From positions 682,001 to 746,000 of the forward strand of contig NZ_JAFBCT010000001.1 of the NCBI RefSeq assembly GCF_016907835.1: a stretch of DNA of 64,000 nucleotides, in the 5' to 3' direction. How positions within the stretch are numbered: position 1 is the first letter of the stretch; every line of letters starts with the position of its first letter. Position numbers and translations under genes: made by a program. The notes beneath the pieces were generated by a model. That model worked only from the letters and a program-made list of their open reading frames with translations, did no database searches and was not told the DNA's origin. Of the stretch, positions 43,636-52,952 are shown piece by piece. This DNA is from Agromyces cerinus (GTDB taxonomy: Bacteria > Actinomycetota > Actinomycetes > Actinomycetales > Microbacteriaceae).

Positions 43636-44676
43636 TCAGTTCCCTTCCGTGGGCTTGGGTCTGGCGACGAGCAGCACGTCGTCGCCGAGCCGTTCGATGA
43701 CGGCGAAGTCGAAGCGGAACGCCGCGTCGATCGTCGGAACGCCGAGCTCGCCGAGGGCGAGGCGCGGGCCGCCGAGCAGCGCGGGCGCGAGGTAGACGAG
43801 CAGCTCGTCGACGAGTCCGGCAGCGATGAACGCGCTCGCGAGCGTCGGGCCGCCTTCGATGAACAGCGAGCGGATGCCGCGGCGCGCGAGCTCGGCGAGG
43901 TCGGCGTGCAGATCGGCGCCCTCGAAGAACAGGGGTGCGTGCGGGTGGCGGGTGATCGCGGCATCCGACGGCACGGCGCGCCGACCGAAGACCACGGGCA
44001 CGGGCTGGGCGTCGAAGAACTCGCCGCCCGGCGTGCGCGCGGTGAGCGACGGGTCGTCGGCGAAGACGGTGCCGGTGCCGACGGCGATCGCATCGGCGGC
44101 CGAGCGGCGTCGATGCACGTCGTCGCGGGCTTCGGCCCCGGTGATCCACTGGCTCGTGCCGTCGGCCGCTGCGGCCCTGCCATCGAGGGTCGACGCCCAC
44201 TTCACGGTGACGTGCGGCCGGCGGTTGCGGGCGGCGAAGAGCCAGTCGTCGAGCATCGCCTCGACCTCGTCGGCGAGCACGCCGGGCGTGACCTCGACGC
44301 CGGCGTCGCGCAGCCGGTCGGCACCGCCCGACGAGTGGTCGCCAGGGTCTGCGACGGCGTACACGACGCGGCCGATGCCGGCATCGATGAGCGCGACGGC
44401 GCACGGGCCGGTGCGCCCGGTGTGGTTGCACGGCTCGAGGGTCACGACCGCGGTCGCGCCGCGAGCGGCGCCGGGTTCGAGCTTCGCGAGCGCGTCGACC
44501 TCGGCGTGGGCGGTGCCGGCGCCGCGGTGCCAGCCCTCGGCGAGGACTTCGCCTGCGGGGGAGAGGATGACGCAGCCGACGCGCGGGTTCACGCCCCGCG
44601 CCGGGCCGCGAACGGCGAGCTCGAGCGCGCGGCGCATCGCCGCGGCATCCGCTGCCTGCTGCTCGTCCGCACTCAT
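43636..44676 (-). CDS. ribD: Bifunctional riboflavin deaminase/reductase
   Basis: The 346-residue enzyme has an N-terminal deaminase with zinc motifs GTAHAEVDAL and LEPCNHTGRTGPC, and a C-terminal reductase (VTVKWASTLDGRAAAADGTS, LFIEGGPTLASAFI). It converts the GTP-derived pyrimidine to the ribityl form. It is the first gene of ribD-ribE-ribBA-ribH and lies just downstream of an FMN riboswitch. Only one base separates its stop from the ribE start. Confidence 0.96.
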   Translation of the reverse strand: MSADEQQAADAAAMRRALELAVRGPARGVNPRVGCVILSPAGEVLAEGWHRGAGTAHAEVDALAKLEPGAARGATAVVTLEPCNHTGRTGPCAVALIDAGIGRVVYAVADPGDHSSGGADRLRDAGVEVTPGVLADEVEAMLDDWLFAARNRRPHVTVKWASTLDGRAAAADGTSQWITGAEARDDVHRRRSAADAIAVGTGTVFADDPSLTARTPGGEFFDAQPVPVVFGRRAVPSDAAITRHPHAPLFFEGADLHADLAELARRGIRSLFIEGGPTLASAFIAAGLVDELLVYLAPALLGGPRLALGELGVPTIDAAFRFDFAVIERLGDDVLLVARPKPTEGN

Positions 44677-44763
44677 CCGCGATCCTGTCTCAGGGCTCCG
44701 GGGTGCTGGGCGGCGCCGACGCTCGTCGACGACCTTCGTCGGCGGCGCGAAAGCGCTGCCGAC

Positions 44764-44904
44764 ACGTGCCCCTCCCATCCGGACTTTCACCGTCGGTACC
44801 GGAATTCCACCGGTTCGACCACGGGTGCGGGGCCTCTCGGCCTCGCGCTCGCAGTTCGCGGACTGTCACCGCCGGTTCGGACTTACACCGACCCCGGAGC
44901 ACGT
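44764..44904 (-). ncRNA. FMN riboswitch (RFN element)
   Basis: Read on the minus strand, the region contains the conserved blocks of the RFN element in order: ACGTGCTCCGGGGTCGGTG, CCGAACCGGCGGTGACAGTC, GGTGGAATTCCGGTACCGAC and GGTGAAAGTCCGGATGGGAG. The closing stem pairs ACGTGC at both ends (44904-44899 and 44769-44764). It should sense FMN and shut off the downstream rib operon. A GC-rich stretch between the element and ribD (44677-44763) can form the alternative hairpin. TAGAAT (44921-44916) is a plausible -10 for the transcript. Confidence 0.93.
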
Positions 44905-44943
44905 TTCTGTGTTCGATTCTAGGTCAACGCCTGCGGCGCGCCG

Positions 44944-45969
44944 CTATTCCCGGTCTTCGGACGACTCGCGGTCGCTCGGAGACTCGACGAGTGCTCGCGC
45001 CGTGCCCTCGTCGACGATGAGGTCGGTGATGAGTCCGGCGGCGAGGGCGCCGCGCAGGCTCGCGAGCTTCGCGCGGCCCGAGACGACGCAGATGCGGCGG
45101 GGTGCGCGTCGCAGCACCGAGAAGTCGGGGCCGGTGGCGCGCTCGTTCAGCGAGATGCCGTCGGTCGAGCCGTCGGCACGGTAGAACACCGTGGCGACGT
45201 CGCCGACGGCGCCCTCGCGGGAGAGGCCCTCGTAGTCGGCCCGCTCGAGGTAGCCGCCCTGGTAGACGTGGCTCGGAACCTCGGCGAAGGGGGAGCCGAC
45301 GCCGAAGAGCGCGACGTCCATGCGCTCCTGCAGGTCGAGGAGGCGGCGGGTGCTGCGCTCGCGCCAGAAGGCGCGTCGGGTCTCGGGGTCGTCGAAGAAG
45401 GCGGGCACGGGGAACTGCTGCACCCGGGCGCCGAACGCGTCGCCGAAGCGGCGCAGCAGCTCGCTCGCGTAGACGATGCCGGTCGTGCGGCCGTTGCCGG
45501 CGCCGTTCAGCTGCACGACCTCGGTGTTGTGGGTGGCCTTGGGCACGAGGTGCCGGCTCATCGCGCTCATCGTCGAACCCCACGCGATGCCGATCGTCTG
45601 GTTCGAATCGACGAATCGACCGAGAATTCGTGCAGCCGAGAGGGCGACGCGGTCGAGTCGGTCGACGTCGCTCGCGTGATCGGGCACCGGAATCACGTGC
45701 GCGCCGACCGCGAAGCGCTCGAGGATCTCCTGCTCGATGCGGCTCGGCAGGTCGAGCGGGGAGTGGATCGAGATCTCGACGAGGCCACTGGCCCTGGCGT
45801 GGCTCAACAGGCGCGAGACCGAGGATCGCGAGGTGTGCAGCTCGTGCGCGATGGCATCCATCGTGAGGTCCTGCATGTAGTAGAGGTGGGCCGCGCGCAG
45901 TGCGTCGCGCGTCTTGCCGGGCACCGCCTCGGTGCCGTCCTCGACGGGAAGAGTCGACTGGTCATTCAT
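44944..45969 (-). CDS. SorC-family transcriptional regulator (glycerol locus)
   Basis: The 341-residue regulator has an N-terminal HTH (ALRAAHLYYMQDLTMDAIAH, then TSRSSVSRLLSHARASGLVEI) and a C-terminal sugar-phosphate-binding SorC domain (IGIAWGSTMSAMSRHLV, LNGAGNGRTTGIVYASELLR, GVGSPFAEVPS, DVATVFYRADGSTDGISLNE). It is divergent from glpD and probably controls the glp genes, sensing glycerol 3-phosphate or a related ligand. I prefer the ATG at 45969, with AAGGA eight bases upstream, over the ATG at 45978. This replaces the DeoR-type GlpR used in many bacteria. Confidence 0.88.
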   Translation of the reverse strand: MNDQSTLPVEDGTEAVPGKTRDALRAAHLYYMQDLTMDAIAHELHTSRSSVSRLLSHARASGLVEISIHSPLDLPSRIEQEILERFAVGAHVIPVPDHASDVDRLDRVALSAARILGRFVDSNQTIGIAWGSTMSAMSRHLVPKATHNTEVVQLNGAGNGRTTGIVYASELLRRFGDAFGARVQQFPVPAFFDDPETRRAFWRERSTRRLLDLQERMDVALFGVGSPFAEVPSHVYQGGYLERADYEGLSREGAVGDVATVFYRADGSTDGISLNERATGPDFSVLRRAPRRICVVSGRAKLASLRGALAAGLITDLIVDEGTARALVESPSDRESSEDRE

Positions 45970-45979
45970 CCTGGCCATC

Positions 45980-46015
45980 CTTGCACGTTTGTTCACTCGG
46001 CTTGCAAGTTCGTTC
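45980..46015. promoter_or_regulatory. Direct repeats in the SorC-glpD divergent promoter
   Basis: CTTGCACGTTTGTTC (45980-45994) and CTTGCAAGTTCGTTC (46001-46015) match in 13 of 15 bases, 21 bases apart (two turns). They lie directly upstream of the SorC gene and 75-110 bases before glpD, the expected place for the regulator's operator. Confidence 0.55.
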
Positions 46016-46090
46016 CGCCGTGTTCACGATGTATTCATCCACACCAGGCATGCTCATGCAAGCCGCCGTTCCACACCCGAGAGGACAGCG

Positions 46091-47842
46091 ATGTCTCCGC
46101 AGCAGACGATCCCCACCACGCCCCGCCCCGGTTCCGGTGGCGAGCGAGCGGATGTCGCGGCCATCCGAACCCGGCCGCAGGCCTCCGTGCTCGTCATCGG
46201 CGCCGGCATCAACGGCATCGCGACGTTCCGCGACCTCGCCCTGCAGGGTGTCGACGTCATGCTCGTCGAGCGGGGCGACTTCGTCTCCGGGGCATCCGCC
46301 GCCTCGTCGCACATGATCCACGGCGGCATCCGCTACCTCGAGAACGGCGAGTTCCGGCTCGTGAAGGAGTCGGTGACCGAGCGCAACGCACTCATCCGCA
46401 TCGCCCCCCACTACGTGAAGCCGCTCGAGACGACGGTGCCGATCTTCTCGACCTTCTCGGGCATCCTCTCGGCGCCCATGCGCTTCCTCACCCACAAGTC
46501 GGGCAAGCCCACCGAGCGCGGCGCGGCGCTCATCAAGACCGGCCTCACGATCTACGACGCGTTCTCGCGCGACGGCGGTTCGGTGCCGCGGCACCGCTTC
46601 CACGGCCGCAAGCGCTCGCTCGCCGAGCTGCCCGCACTGAACCCCGGCATCAAGTACACGGCCACCTACTACGACGCGAGCATGCACGACCCCGAGCGGC
46701 TCGCGCTCGACGTGCTCTTCGACGGACTCGCCGCCGGTGAGCACGCCCGCGCCGCGAACTACCTCGAGGCCGTCGGCATGGGCGCAGAGGGTGTGCGCCT
46801 GCGCGACACCCTCACGGGCGCGGAGTTCGACGTCGCCGCCGACGTCGTCGTGAACACCTCCGGACCGTGGACCGACCTCACGAACGAAGGGCTCGGTCGC
46901 CCCACCGCATTCATGGGCGGCACCAAAGGCTCGCACATCGTGCTCGACAACGACGACCTCCTCGCCGCGACCGGCGGCCGCGAGATCTTCTTCGAGCACG
47001 AAGACGGCCGCATCGTGCTGATCTACCCGCTGAAGGGCAAGGTCATGGTCGGCACGACCGACCTCGAGCACGACATGCGCGAGCCCGCCGTCTGCACCGA
47101 GGCCGAGGTCGACTACTTCTTCGAACTCATCGCGCACGTTTTCCCAACGGTCCCCGTCGACCGCTCGCAGATCGTCTACCGCTTCTCTGGCGTGCGCCCG
47201 CTGCCCCGGCACGACGACGAGGCACCGGGCTTCGTCTCCCGCGACTACCGCATCGAGCGAGCGGATGTCCCGGAGCGCCCGGGCACGACGCTCCTGAGCC
47301 TCGTCGGCGGCAAGTGGACCACGTTCCGCGCCCTCGCCGAGCACCTCTCCGACGAGGTGCTGGCACTCCTCGGCCGCGAACGCACCCGGTCGACGGCAGG
47401 CCTCGCGATCGGCGGCGGCGCCGGCTACCCGGCCACCGACGACGCGCGACGCGTCTGGACCGTCACCCACGGCGACGAGATCGGGCGTCTCCGCGCCGAG
47501 GAGCTGCTCGAGCGCTACGGCACCCGCGCCGAGGCCTTCATCGCCTCGACCGAGGGCGAACGCGACGAACCGCTCGCCCACCACACGGGCTACAGCCGGC
47601 GCGAGATCGCCTGGCTCGCCCGCACCGAGCGGGTCGTGCACCTCTCCGACGTGGTGCTCCGCCGCACCAGCATCGCCTTCACGGGTGCGCTCACCGCCCC
47701 GCTCCTCGACGAACTCGCCGAGGTCGTCGGCGCCGAGCTGGGCTGGGACTTCGAGCGTCGCGCCGTCGAGATGGCGACCACGAGGGAGCTGCTCGCCGAG
47801 CGTCACGGCGTCGAGCTGGAGGCATCCGCCACCCTCGTCTGA
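46091..47842 (+). CDS. glpD: Glycerol-3-phosphate dehydrogenase
   Basis: The 583-residue FAD enzyme oxidises glycerol 3-phosphate to dihydroxyacetone phosphate at the membrane. The FAD site is VLVIGAGINGIATFRDLALQ; MLVERGDFVSGASAASSHMI and HGGIRYLE are the family signature. LLSLVGGKWTTFRALAEHLS marks the cap/C-terminal region. The first ~28 residues are a non-conserved, basic leader. GAGAGGAC precedes the ATG. First gene of glpD-glpF-glpK, followed by a REP-like repeat. Confidence 0.95.
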   Translation: MSPQQTIPTTPRPGSGGERADVAAIRTRPQASVLVIGAGINGIATFRDLALQGVDVMLVERGDFVSGASAASSHMIHGGIRYLENGEFRLVKESVTERNALIRIAPHYVKPLETTVPIFSTFSGILSAPMRFLTHKSGKPTERGAALIKTGLTIYDAFSRDGGSVPRHRFHGRKRSLAELPALNPGIKYTATYYDASMHDPERLALDVLFDGLAAGEHARAANYLEAVGMGAEGVRLRDTLTGAEFDVAADVVVNTSGPWTDLTNEGLGRPTAFMGGTKGSHIVLDNDDLLAATGGREIFFEHEDGRIVLIYPLKGKVMVGTTDLEHDMREPAVCTEAEVDYFFELIAHVFPTVPVDRSQIVYRFSGVRPLPRHDDEAPGFVSRDYRIERADVPERPGTTLLSLVGGKWTTFRALAEHLSDEVLALLGRERTRSTAGLAIGGGAGYPATDDARRVWTVTHGDEIGRLRAEELLERYGTRAEAFIASTEGERDEPLAHHTGYSRREIAWLARTERVVHLSDVVLRRTSIAFTGALTAPLLDELAEVVGAELGWDFERRAVEMATTRELLAERHGVELEASATLV

Positions 47843-47848
47843 CCTGCT

Positions 47849-47915
47849 GCGGGTTGAGCCCGTCGAAACCCAGTTCGTCGCTGTCGATTCGGAGGTTTCG
47901 ACAGGCTCAACCCGC
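47849..47915. repeat. REP-like palindrome type 2, between glpD and glpF
   Basis: GCGGGTTGAGCCCGTCGAAA and the matching TTTCGACAGGCTCAACCCGC form arms at 47849-47870 and 47894-47915 with only one mismatch. This is the intact form of the element fused into the cobA 3' end. It lies in the 213-base gap between glpD and glpF and may weaken readthrough. Confidence 0.85.
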
Positions 47916-48055
47916 ACAGGACGCCGCGCGCAATCTGCACGGATGTGCACCGGAATCCGCATGATTCGGGCTGAAACGCCCGATACCTTCGACGGAGCCT
48001 CCCGGTCGACGGTCGTCCAGGCGGCCGGCACCACACCTCAAGAAAGAAGGTCAAT

Positions 48056-48832
48056 GTGGACAATCTCGGAATCGTGTTCCTGTCCGAACTCGTCGGCACG
48101 GCGATGCTCGTGCTCCTCGGCTGCGGCGTCGTCGCGAACGTCATCCTGGCGAAGACCAAGGGCTTCGGCGGCGGCACCCTCATGATCAACTTCGGCTGGG
48201 GCCTCGCGGTCTTCGCCGGTGTCATCGTGTCGTACGCCTCGGGCGCGCAGCTGAACCCCGCCGTCACCGTGGGCCTCGTCGCCAACGGTGCGACCGAGTT
48301 CGGCAACGCGGCATTCGGCACCCTCGTGCCGGTCGGCATCGTCTCGGTGCTCACCTACATCGCCGCGCAGCTGATCGGTGCCTTCCTCGGTGCGATCGTC
48401 TGCTGGCTCGCCTACAAGCAGCACTTCGACGCCGAGCCCGACGCCGGCGCCAAGCTCGGCGTCTTCTCGACGGGCCCCGCGATCCGCTCCTACGGCTGGA
48501 ACCTCGTCACCGAGTTCATCGGCACCTTCGTGCTGGTCTTCGTGGTCATCGGCTTCGGCGGCGGTCGCCAGGGCGACGGTGGCATGGCAGCACTCGGTGC
48601 GCTGCCCGTGGCGCTCCTCGTGATCGGCATCGGCGCCTCGCTCGGCGGCCCGACCGGCTACGCGATCAACCCCGCCCGTGACCTCGGCCCGCGCATCGCA
48701 CACGCCCTCCTCCCCATCAAGGGCAAGGGCGGCAGCGACTGGTCCTACTCGTGGGTGCCCGTCGTGGGCCCGCTCCTCGGCGGCGTCGCAGCAGGCCTGG
48801 CGGCGATCCCGCTGCTTCCGCTGCTCGGCTGA
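48056..48832 (+). CDS. glpF: Glycerol uptake facilitator (aquaglyceroporin)
   Basis: The 258-residue channel of the major intrinsic protein family has two NPA boxes, SGAQLNPAVTVGL and GYAINPARDLGPR; the Asp after the second box marks glycerol-conducting channels. Six membrane segments, starting VFLSELVGTAMLVLLGCGVV. The start is GTG with AAGAAGG upstream. It lets glycerol enter by diffusion, to be trapped by GlpK encoded 48 bases downstream. Confidence 0.96.
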   Translation: MDNLGIVFLSELVGTAMLVLLGCGVVANVILAKTKGFGGGTLMINFGWGLAVFAGVIVSYASGAQLNPAVTVGLVANGATEFGNAAFGTLVPVGIVSVLTYIAAQLIGAFLGAIVCWLAYKQHFDAEPDAGAKLGVFSTGPAIRSYGWNLVTEFIGTFVLVFVVIGFGGGRQGDGGMAALGALPVALLVIGIGASLGGPTGYAINPARDLGPRIAHALLPIKGKGGSDWSYSWVPVVGPLLGGVAAGLAAIPLLPLLG

Positions 48833-48880
48833 CCCGCTCACCTCATCCATTCGTTTCACTGACAGCAACGGAGTTCTCAG

Positions 48881-50395
48881 ATGGCCGACTACATCCTCGC
48901 GATCGACCAGGGCACGACCTCGTCGCGCGCGATCATCTTCGACAAGGCCGGATCGATCGTCTCGACCGGGCAGCTCGAGCACGAGCAGATCTTCCCCAAG
49001 GCGGGCTGGGTCGAGCACGACCCCACCGAGATCTGGCACAACACGGGCGAGGTGATCGGACAGGCCCTCGGCAAGGCGAAGCTCACCCGGCACGACATCG
49101 CCGCCGTGGGCATCACCAACCAGCGCGAGACCGCCGTCGTGTGGGACAAGACCACCGGCATGCCGGTCTACAACGCGATCGTCTGGCAGGACACGCGCAC
49201 CCAGCCGATCGTGGATCGGCTCGCGGCCGACGGCGGCGTGGAGCGGTTCAAGCAGCAGGTCGGCCTGCCGCTGGCGACGTACTTCTCGGGCACGAAGATC
49301 GTCTGGATCCTCGAGAACGTGCCCGGCGCACGTGAGAAGGCCGAGGCGGGCGACCTGCTGTTCGGCACGACCGACACCTGGGTGCTGTGGAACCTCACGG
49401 GCGGCGTCGACGGCGGTGTGCACGCGACCGACGTCACGAACGCCTCGCGCACGATGTTCATGGACCTCGAGACCCTCGCCTGGGACGACGACATCCTCGC
49501 CGCGTTCGGCGTGCCGAAGTCGATGCTGCCCGAGATCAAGTCGTCCTCCGAGGTATACGGCATCGCGAACGAGCACTCGCTGCTGCGGGAGACCCCCATC
49601 TCGGGCATCCTCGGCGACCAGCAGGCCGCGACCTTCGGCCAGGCCGCGTTCGAGACCGGCGAGGCGAAGAACACCTACGGCACGGGCAACTTCCTGATCT
49701 TCAACACGGGTGAGGAGATCGTCCACTCGAAGAACGGACTGCTCACCACCGTCGGCTTCAAGCTCGGCGACCAGCCGGTGCACTACGCCCTCGAGGGTTC
49801 GATCGCGGTCACGGGTTCGCTCATCCAGTGGCTCCGCGACAACGTCGGCCTCATCTCCTCGGCGGCCGAGGTCGAAGAGCTCGCGAAGTCGGTGGAGGAC
49901 AACGGCGGCGCGTACTTCGTGCCCGCCTTCTCCGGCCTGTTCGCGCCGTACTGGCGCCCCGACGCGCGCGGCGCGCTCGTCGGCCTCACCCGCTACGTGA
50001 ACAAGGGCCACATCGCCCGTGCCGCGCTCGAGGCCATCGCGTTCCAGACGCGCGACGTCATCGAGGCCGTGAACGCCGACGCCGGCGTGGACCTCACCGA
50101 GCTCCGCGTCGACGGCGGGGCGACTGCCAACGACACGCTGCTGCAGTTCCAGGCCGACATCCTCGGCGTGCCCGTCGTGCGCCCGGTCGTCGCAGAGACG
50201 ACGGCGCTCGGCGCCGCGTACGCCGCAGGTCTCGCGGTCGGCTTCTGGTCGAGCCTCGACGAACTTCGTGCCAACTGGCAGGAGGACAAGCGCTGGACCC
50301 CGTCGATGGACGAGGCCGAGCGCGCGCGCCTCGACCGCAACTGGAAGAAGGCCGTCTCCAAGACCCTCGACTGGGTCGACGAAGACGTCGTCTGA
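48881..50395 (+). CDS. glpK: Glycerol kinase
   Basis: The 504-residue FGGY kinase phosphorylates glycerol to glycerol 3-phosphate. Marks: [20 protein letters not shown] at the start, [27 protein letters not shown], the FGGY signature 1 region ([14 protein letters not shown]) and [17 protein letters not shown] near the C-terminus. With GlpF and GlpD it completes glycerol catabolism to dihydroxyacetone phosphate. The last gene before a strong hairpin. Confidence 0.97.
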   Translation: MADYILAIDQGTTSSRAIIFDKAGSIVSTGQLEHEQIFPKAGWVEHDPTEIWHNTGEVIGQALGKAKLTRHDIAAVGITNQRETAVVWDKTTGMPVYNAIVWQDTRTQPIVDRLAADGGVERFKQQVGLPLATYFSGTKIVWILENVPGAREKAEAGDLLFGTTDTWVLWNLTGGVDGGVHATDVTNASRTMFMDLETLAWDDDILAAFGVPKSMLPEIKSSSEVYGIANEHSLLRETPISGILGDQQAATFGQAAFETGEAKNTYGTGNFLIFNTGEEIVHSKNGLLTTVGFKLGDQPVHYALEGSIAVTGSLIQWLRDNVGLISSAAEVEELAKSVEDNGGAYFVPAFSGLFAPYWRPDARGALVGLTRYVNKGHIARAALEAIAFQTRDVIEAVNADAGVDLTELRVDGGATANDTLLQFQADILGVPVVRPVVAETTALGAAYAAGLAVGFWSSLDELRANWQEDKRWTPSMDEAERARLDRNWKKAVSKTLDWVDEDVV

Positions 50396-50490
50396 TCGTC
50401 GGCCGTGCGTCTGCACGCTGGGGGCGAGCAGACACACGGCGACGTGATGACGGGGTGATCGGCCGGGCCGAAGGTACGGTTGAAGGGCAG

Positions 50491-50518
50491 GGCCGGGCGC
50501 ATGGGGGTGCGCCCGGCC
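50491..50518. terminator. Bidirectional hairpin terminator
   Basis: GGCCGGGCGC and its exact complement with an eight-base loop, extended by GCAG/CTGC outside. It lies between the convergent glpK and HAD hydrolase genes. Confidence 0.7.
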
Positions 50519-50572
50519 TTCTGCCGTCTCGTCCGCCGGTACCGCTGCCGAGCGAGTCCGCTCGGAATCCCG

Positions 50573-51325
50573 TCAGTCGGCGAGGCGCGGTGCGAGCAGC
50601 GCCGGCAGTTCGGCGAGCGAGGAGATCTCGAGCACAGCGGATGCTGCGGCGCCCGTCGTCTGCACATCGCCGCTGCGGTTCAGCCACACGCCGATGAGAC
50701 CGGCGTCTACCGCACCGACCGCGTCGGTCTCGAAGCGGTCGCCGATGTAGGCGGCTGCGCGCACCGGGGCATCGACGGCGAAGCGCTCGAGGGCGATGCG
50801 GAAGATCTCGGAATCGGGCTTCGTCACACCGACGTCGCCCGACGCGATGACGTGCTCGAAGCGATCGCGGATGCCGAGTCGCTCGAGCTTGGCGAGCTGG
50901 AAGTCGAGTTCGCCGTTGGTGATGATGCCGAACCGCGCATCCGGCAGCACCCGCGCGAGTGCGTCGAGCGCAGGCAGTGCGTCGTCGTGCAGCGACCACG
51001 ACGCCCGGTAGCGCTCGAAGTAGCGGTCGAACCAGGCGCCGGCCGCGAGCTCGTCGAGCTCGTCGCCGTGCGCGATGGCGAAGTCGCGGGCGCGTGCCCT
51101 GCGCTGGCCCTCGAAGGTCAGCAGGCCCGCGAGATACGAGTGGTAGTGCCGCTCTTCGAGGTCGTGCCAGAGACTCGACGCCGCAGTCTGATCGCCCTCG
51201 TATGCCAACTCGCGCATGTGCAGGGCGATGCCGGCACGCACTGCCGCGCGGTGCGCCATGAGGGTGTCGTCGAGGTCGAACAGGACGACGGGAGCGGGCG
51301 AACCGGCGCGAGCGGAAGTGCTCAT
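50573..51325 (-). CDS. HAD-superfamily hydrolase
   Basis: The 250-residue phosphatase-like protein has HAD motif I LFDLDDTLM, motif II IITN, motif III with the Lys of VTKPDSEIF and motif IV YIGDRFETDAVGA. A helical cap lies between motifs I and II (residues ~30-110), typical of the YjjG/epoxide-hydrolase-like branch that dephosphorylates small phosphates or nucleotides. Its ATG overlaps the stop of the GNAT gene (ATGA), so they are cotranscribed. Confidence 0.9.
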   Translation of the reverse strand: MSTSARAGSPAPVVLFDLDDTLMAHRAAVRAGIALHMRELAYEGDQTAASSLWHDLEERHYHSYLAGLLTFEGQRRARARDFAIAHGDELDELAAGAWFDRYFERYRASWSLHDDALPALDALARVLPDARFGIITNGELDFQLAKLERLGIRDRFEHVIASGDVGVTKPDSEIFRIALERFAVDAPVRAAAYIGDRFETDAVGAVDAGLIGVWLNRSGDVQTTGAAASAVLEISSLAELPALLAPRLAD

Positions 51326-51897
51326 GCGGTACCCCCGAGGATCGGCTCCCAGCTCGCGTACGCAGTGGATTCGACCTCCGCCCGGCGTTCGGCATGCCAC
51401 GCCGGGAGGGTGCGCCCGTCGCGGCCCGGAACGGTGGCGATGCGCGGAGTGGTGCGCCGGAAGCCCGCGGCACGCGCGACATGGGCGGACGCCCGATTGC
51501 CTTCGTTCGCACGCCAGAGCACGGACTCGGCATCGGGGATGCCGCCGCCGAGCGTCCAGTCGCACACCGCGCTCACGGCTTCGGCCATGAGCGCCTCGCC
51601 TCGATGCTCCGCACCGAGCCAGAACCCGATCTCGTTGCCCCGACGGAGTCCGACGACGCCGAGCAGCGGTGCGCCGCCGGCGCGCCGGATCGCCCAGGTC
51701 AGCTCGTCACCGGAGCGCCACGCGACCGGCACATACTCCGTGAGGAATGCGCGCGCGTGGTCGACGGTGTAGGGCCAGGGCGTCGTGAGGTACTTGAGGA
51801 ACAACGGGTCGGCGCAGTAGTGCGCCACGAGTTCGGTATCGGCTTCGACGGGCAGGTCGAGCACGAGCCGTTCGGTGCGGAGCACGACGGGCTGCAT
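51322..51897 (-). CDS. GNAT-family N-acetyltransferase (RimJ-like)
   Basis: The 191-residue acetyltransferase starts VVLRTERLVLDLPVEADTEL, the usual RimJ/RimL beginning. FWLGAEHRGEALMAEAVSAV is the acetyl-CoA-binding motif A region, and NEGNRASAHVARAAGFRR the closing motif. The target (ribosomal protein, small amine or antibiotic) is unknown. Two bases separate its start from the trpS stop on the same strand. Confidence 0.88.
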   Translation of the reverse strand: MQPVVLRTERLVLDLPVEADTELVAHYCADPLFLKYLTTPWPYTVDHARAFLTEYVPVAWRSGDELTWAIRRAGGAPLLGVVGLRRGNEIGFWLGAEHRGEALMAEAVSAVCDWTLGGGIPDAESVLWRANEGNRASAHVARAAGFRRTTPRIATVPGRDGRTLPAWHAERRAEVESTAYASWEPILGGTA

Positions 51898-51899
51898 GG

Positions 51900-52913
51900 T
51901 CAGCGCGCGCGCCGGAGGAAGCCGATGCGGTCGTAGACCGTCGCGAGGGTGGCCTCGGCGACCGAGCTCGCCCGGTCGGCGTTGATGGCGAGCAGGCGGT
52001 CGAGCTCGGCGGGGTCGTCGAGCAGTTCGAGCGTTCGTGCACGGATCGGCTCGAAGACGCTCACGACGACCTCGGCGAGCGCCTTCTTGAAGTCTCCGTA
52101 GCCGCGGCCCGCGAATTCCTGCTCGATGTCGGCGATGGTGCGGCCCGACAGCACGGAGAAGATGGTGAGCAGGTTCGAGACTCCGGGCTTGTGCTCTCGG
52201 TCGAAGCGCACCTCGCCGTCGGTGTCGGTCACCGCGCGCATGATCTTCTTCGCGGTGACCGAGGGCTCGTCGAGGAGCCACAGGATGCCCGCCGCGGTGT
52301 CGCCCGACTTCGACATCTTCGACGTCGGGTTCTGCAGGTCGTAGATGCGGGCGGTTTCCCGCTGGATGGCGGGCTCGGGCAGCACGAAGGTGTCGGCTCC
52401 GAATCGCGCGTTGAACCTCGTGGCGAGATCGCGCGTGAGTTCGACGTGCTGCTTCTGGTCGTCGCCGACCGGCACGATCTCGGTCTGGTAGAGCAGGATG
52501 TCGGCGGCCATGAGCACGGGGTAGGCGAAGAGGCCGACGCTCGTGGCGTCTGCGCCCTGCTTCTGCGACTTGTCCTTGAACTGCGTCATGCGCCCGGCCT
52601 CGCCGAAGCCGGTGATGGTGTTGAGCACCCACGCGAGTTCGGCGTGCGCCGGCACGTGCGACTGCACGTAGAGCGTCGAACTCGAGGGGTCGATGCCCGC
52701 CGCGATGTACTGCGCTGCCGTGCGGCGGGTCTTCTCGCGGAGCTCGGCGGGGTCTTGCGCCACGGTGATGGCGTGCATGTCGACGACCGAGAAGAACGCG
52801 TCGTGCGTCGACTGCAGCTCCTTCCACTGCAGGAGCGCGCCGATGTAGTTGCCGGCGTGGAGCGAGTCTGCGGAGGGCTGCATGCCCGAGTAGAGGCGGG
52901 GCTTCTGCGTCAT
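51900..52913 (-). CDS. trpS: Tryptophan--tRNA ligase
   Basis: The 337-residue class I synthetase has the HIGH-equivalent HAGN in [18 protein letters not shown]-like [29 protein letters not shown] and the KMSKS loop ([13 protein letters not shown]). The length is normal. Sits in a minus-strand group with exonuclease III and the acetyltransferase. Confidence 0.97.
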   Translation of the reverse strand: MTQKPRLYSGMQPSADSLHAGNYIGALLQWKELQSTHDAFFSVVDMHAITVAQDPAELREKTRRTAAQYIAAGIDPSSSTLYVQSHVPAHAELAWVLNTITGFGEAGRMTQFKDKSQKQGADATSVGLFAYPVLMAADILLYQTEIVPVGDDQKQHVELTRDLATRFNARFGADTFVLPEPAIQRETARIYDLQNPTSKMSKSGDTAAGILWLLDEPSVTAKKIMRAVTDTDGEVRFDREHKPGVSNLLTIFSVLSGRTIADIEQEFAGRGYGDFKKALAEVVVSVFEPIRARTLELLDDPAELDRLLAINADRASSVAEATLATVYDRIGFLRRAR

Positions 52914-52952
52914 GGGGGATTCCTTCGAAGTGTGCGGCCGCAGAGCGGCGGG

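Noticed and set aside
41638..44922. A 1094-codon plus-strand frame across the rib operon and riboswitch
   Set aside because: It runs antisense to ribH, ribBA, ribE and ribD and through the FMN riboswitch; the product has no protein-like features.
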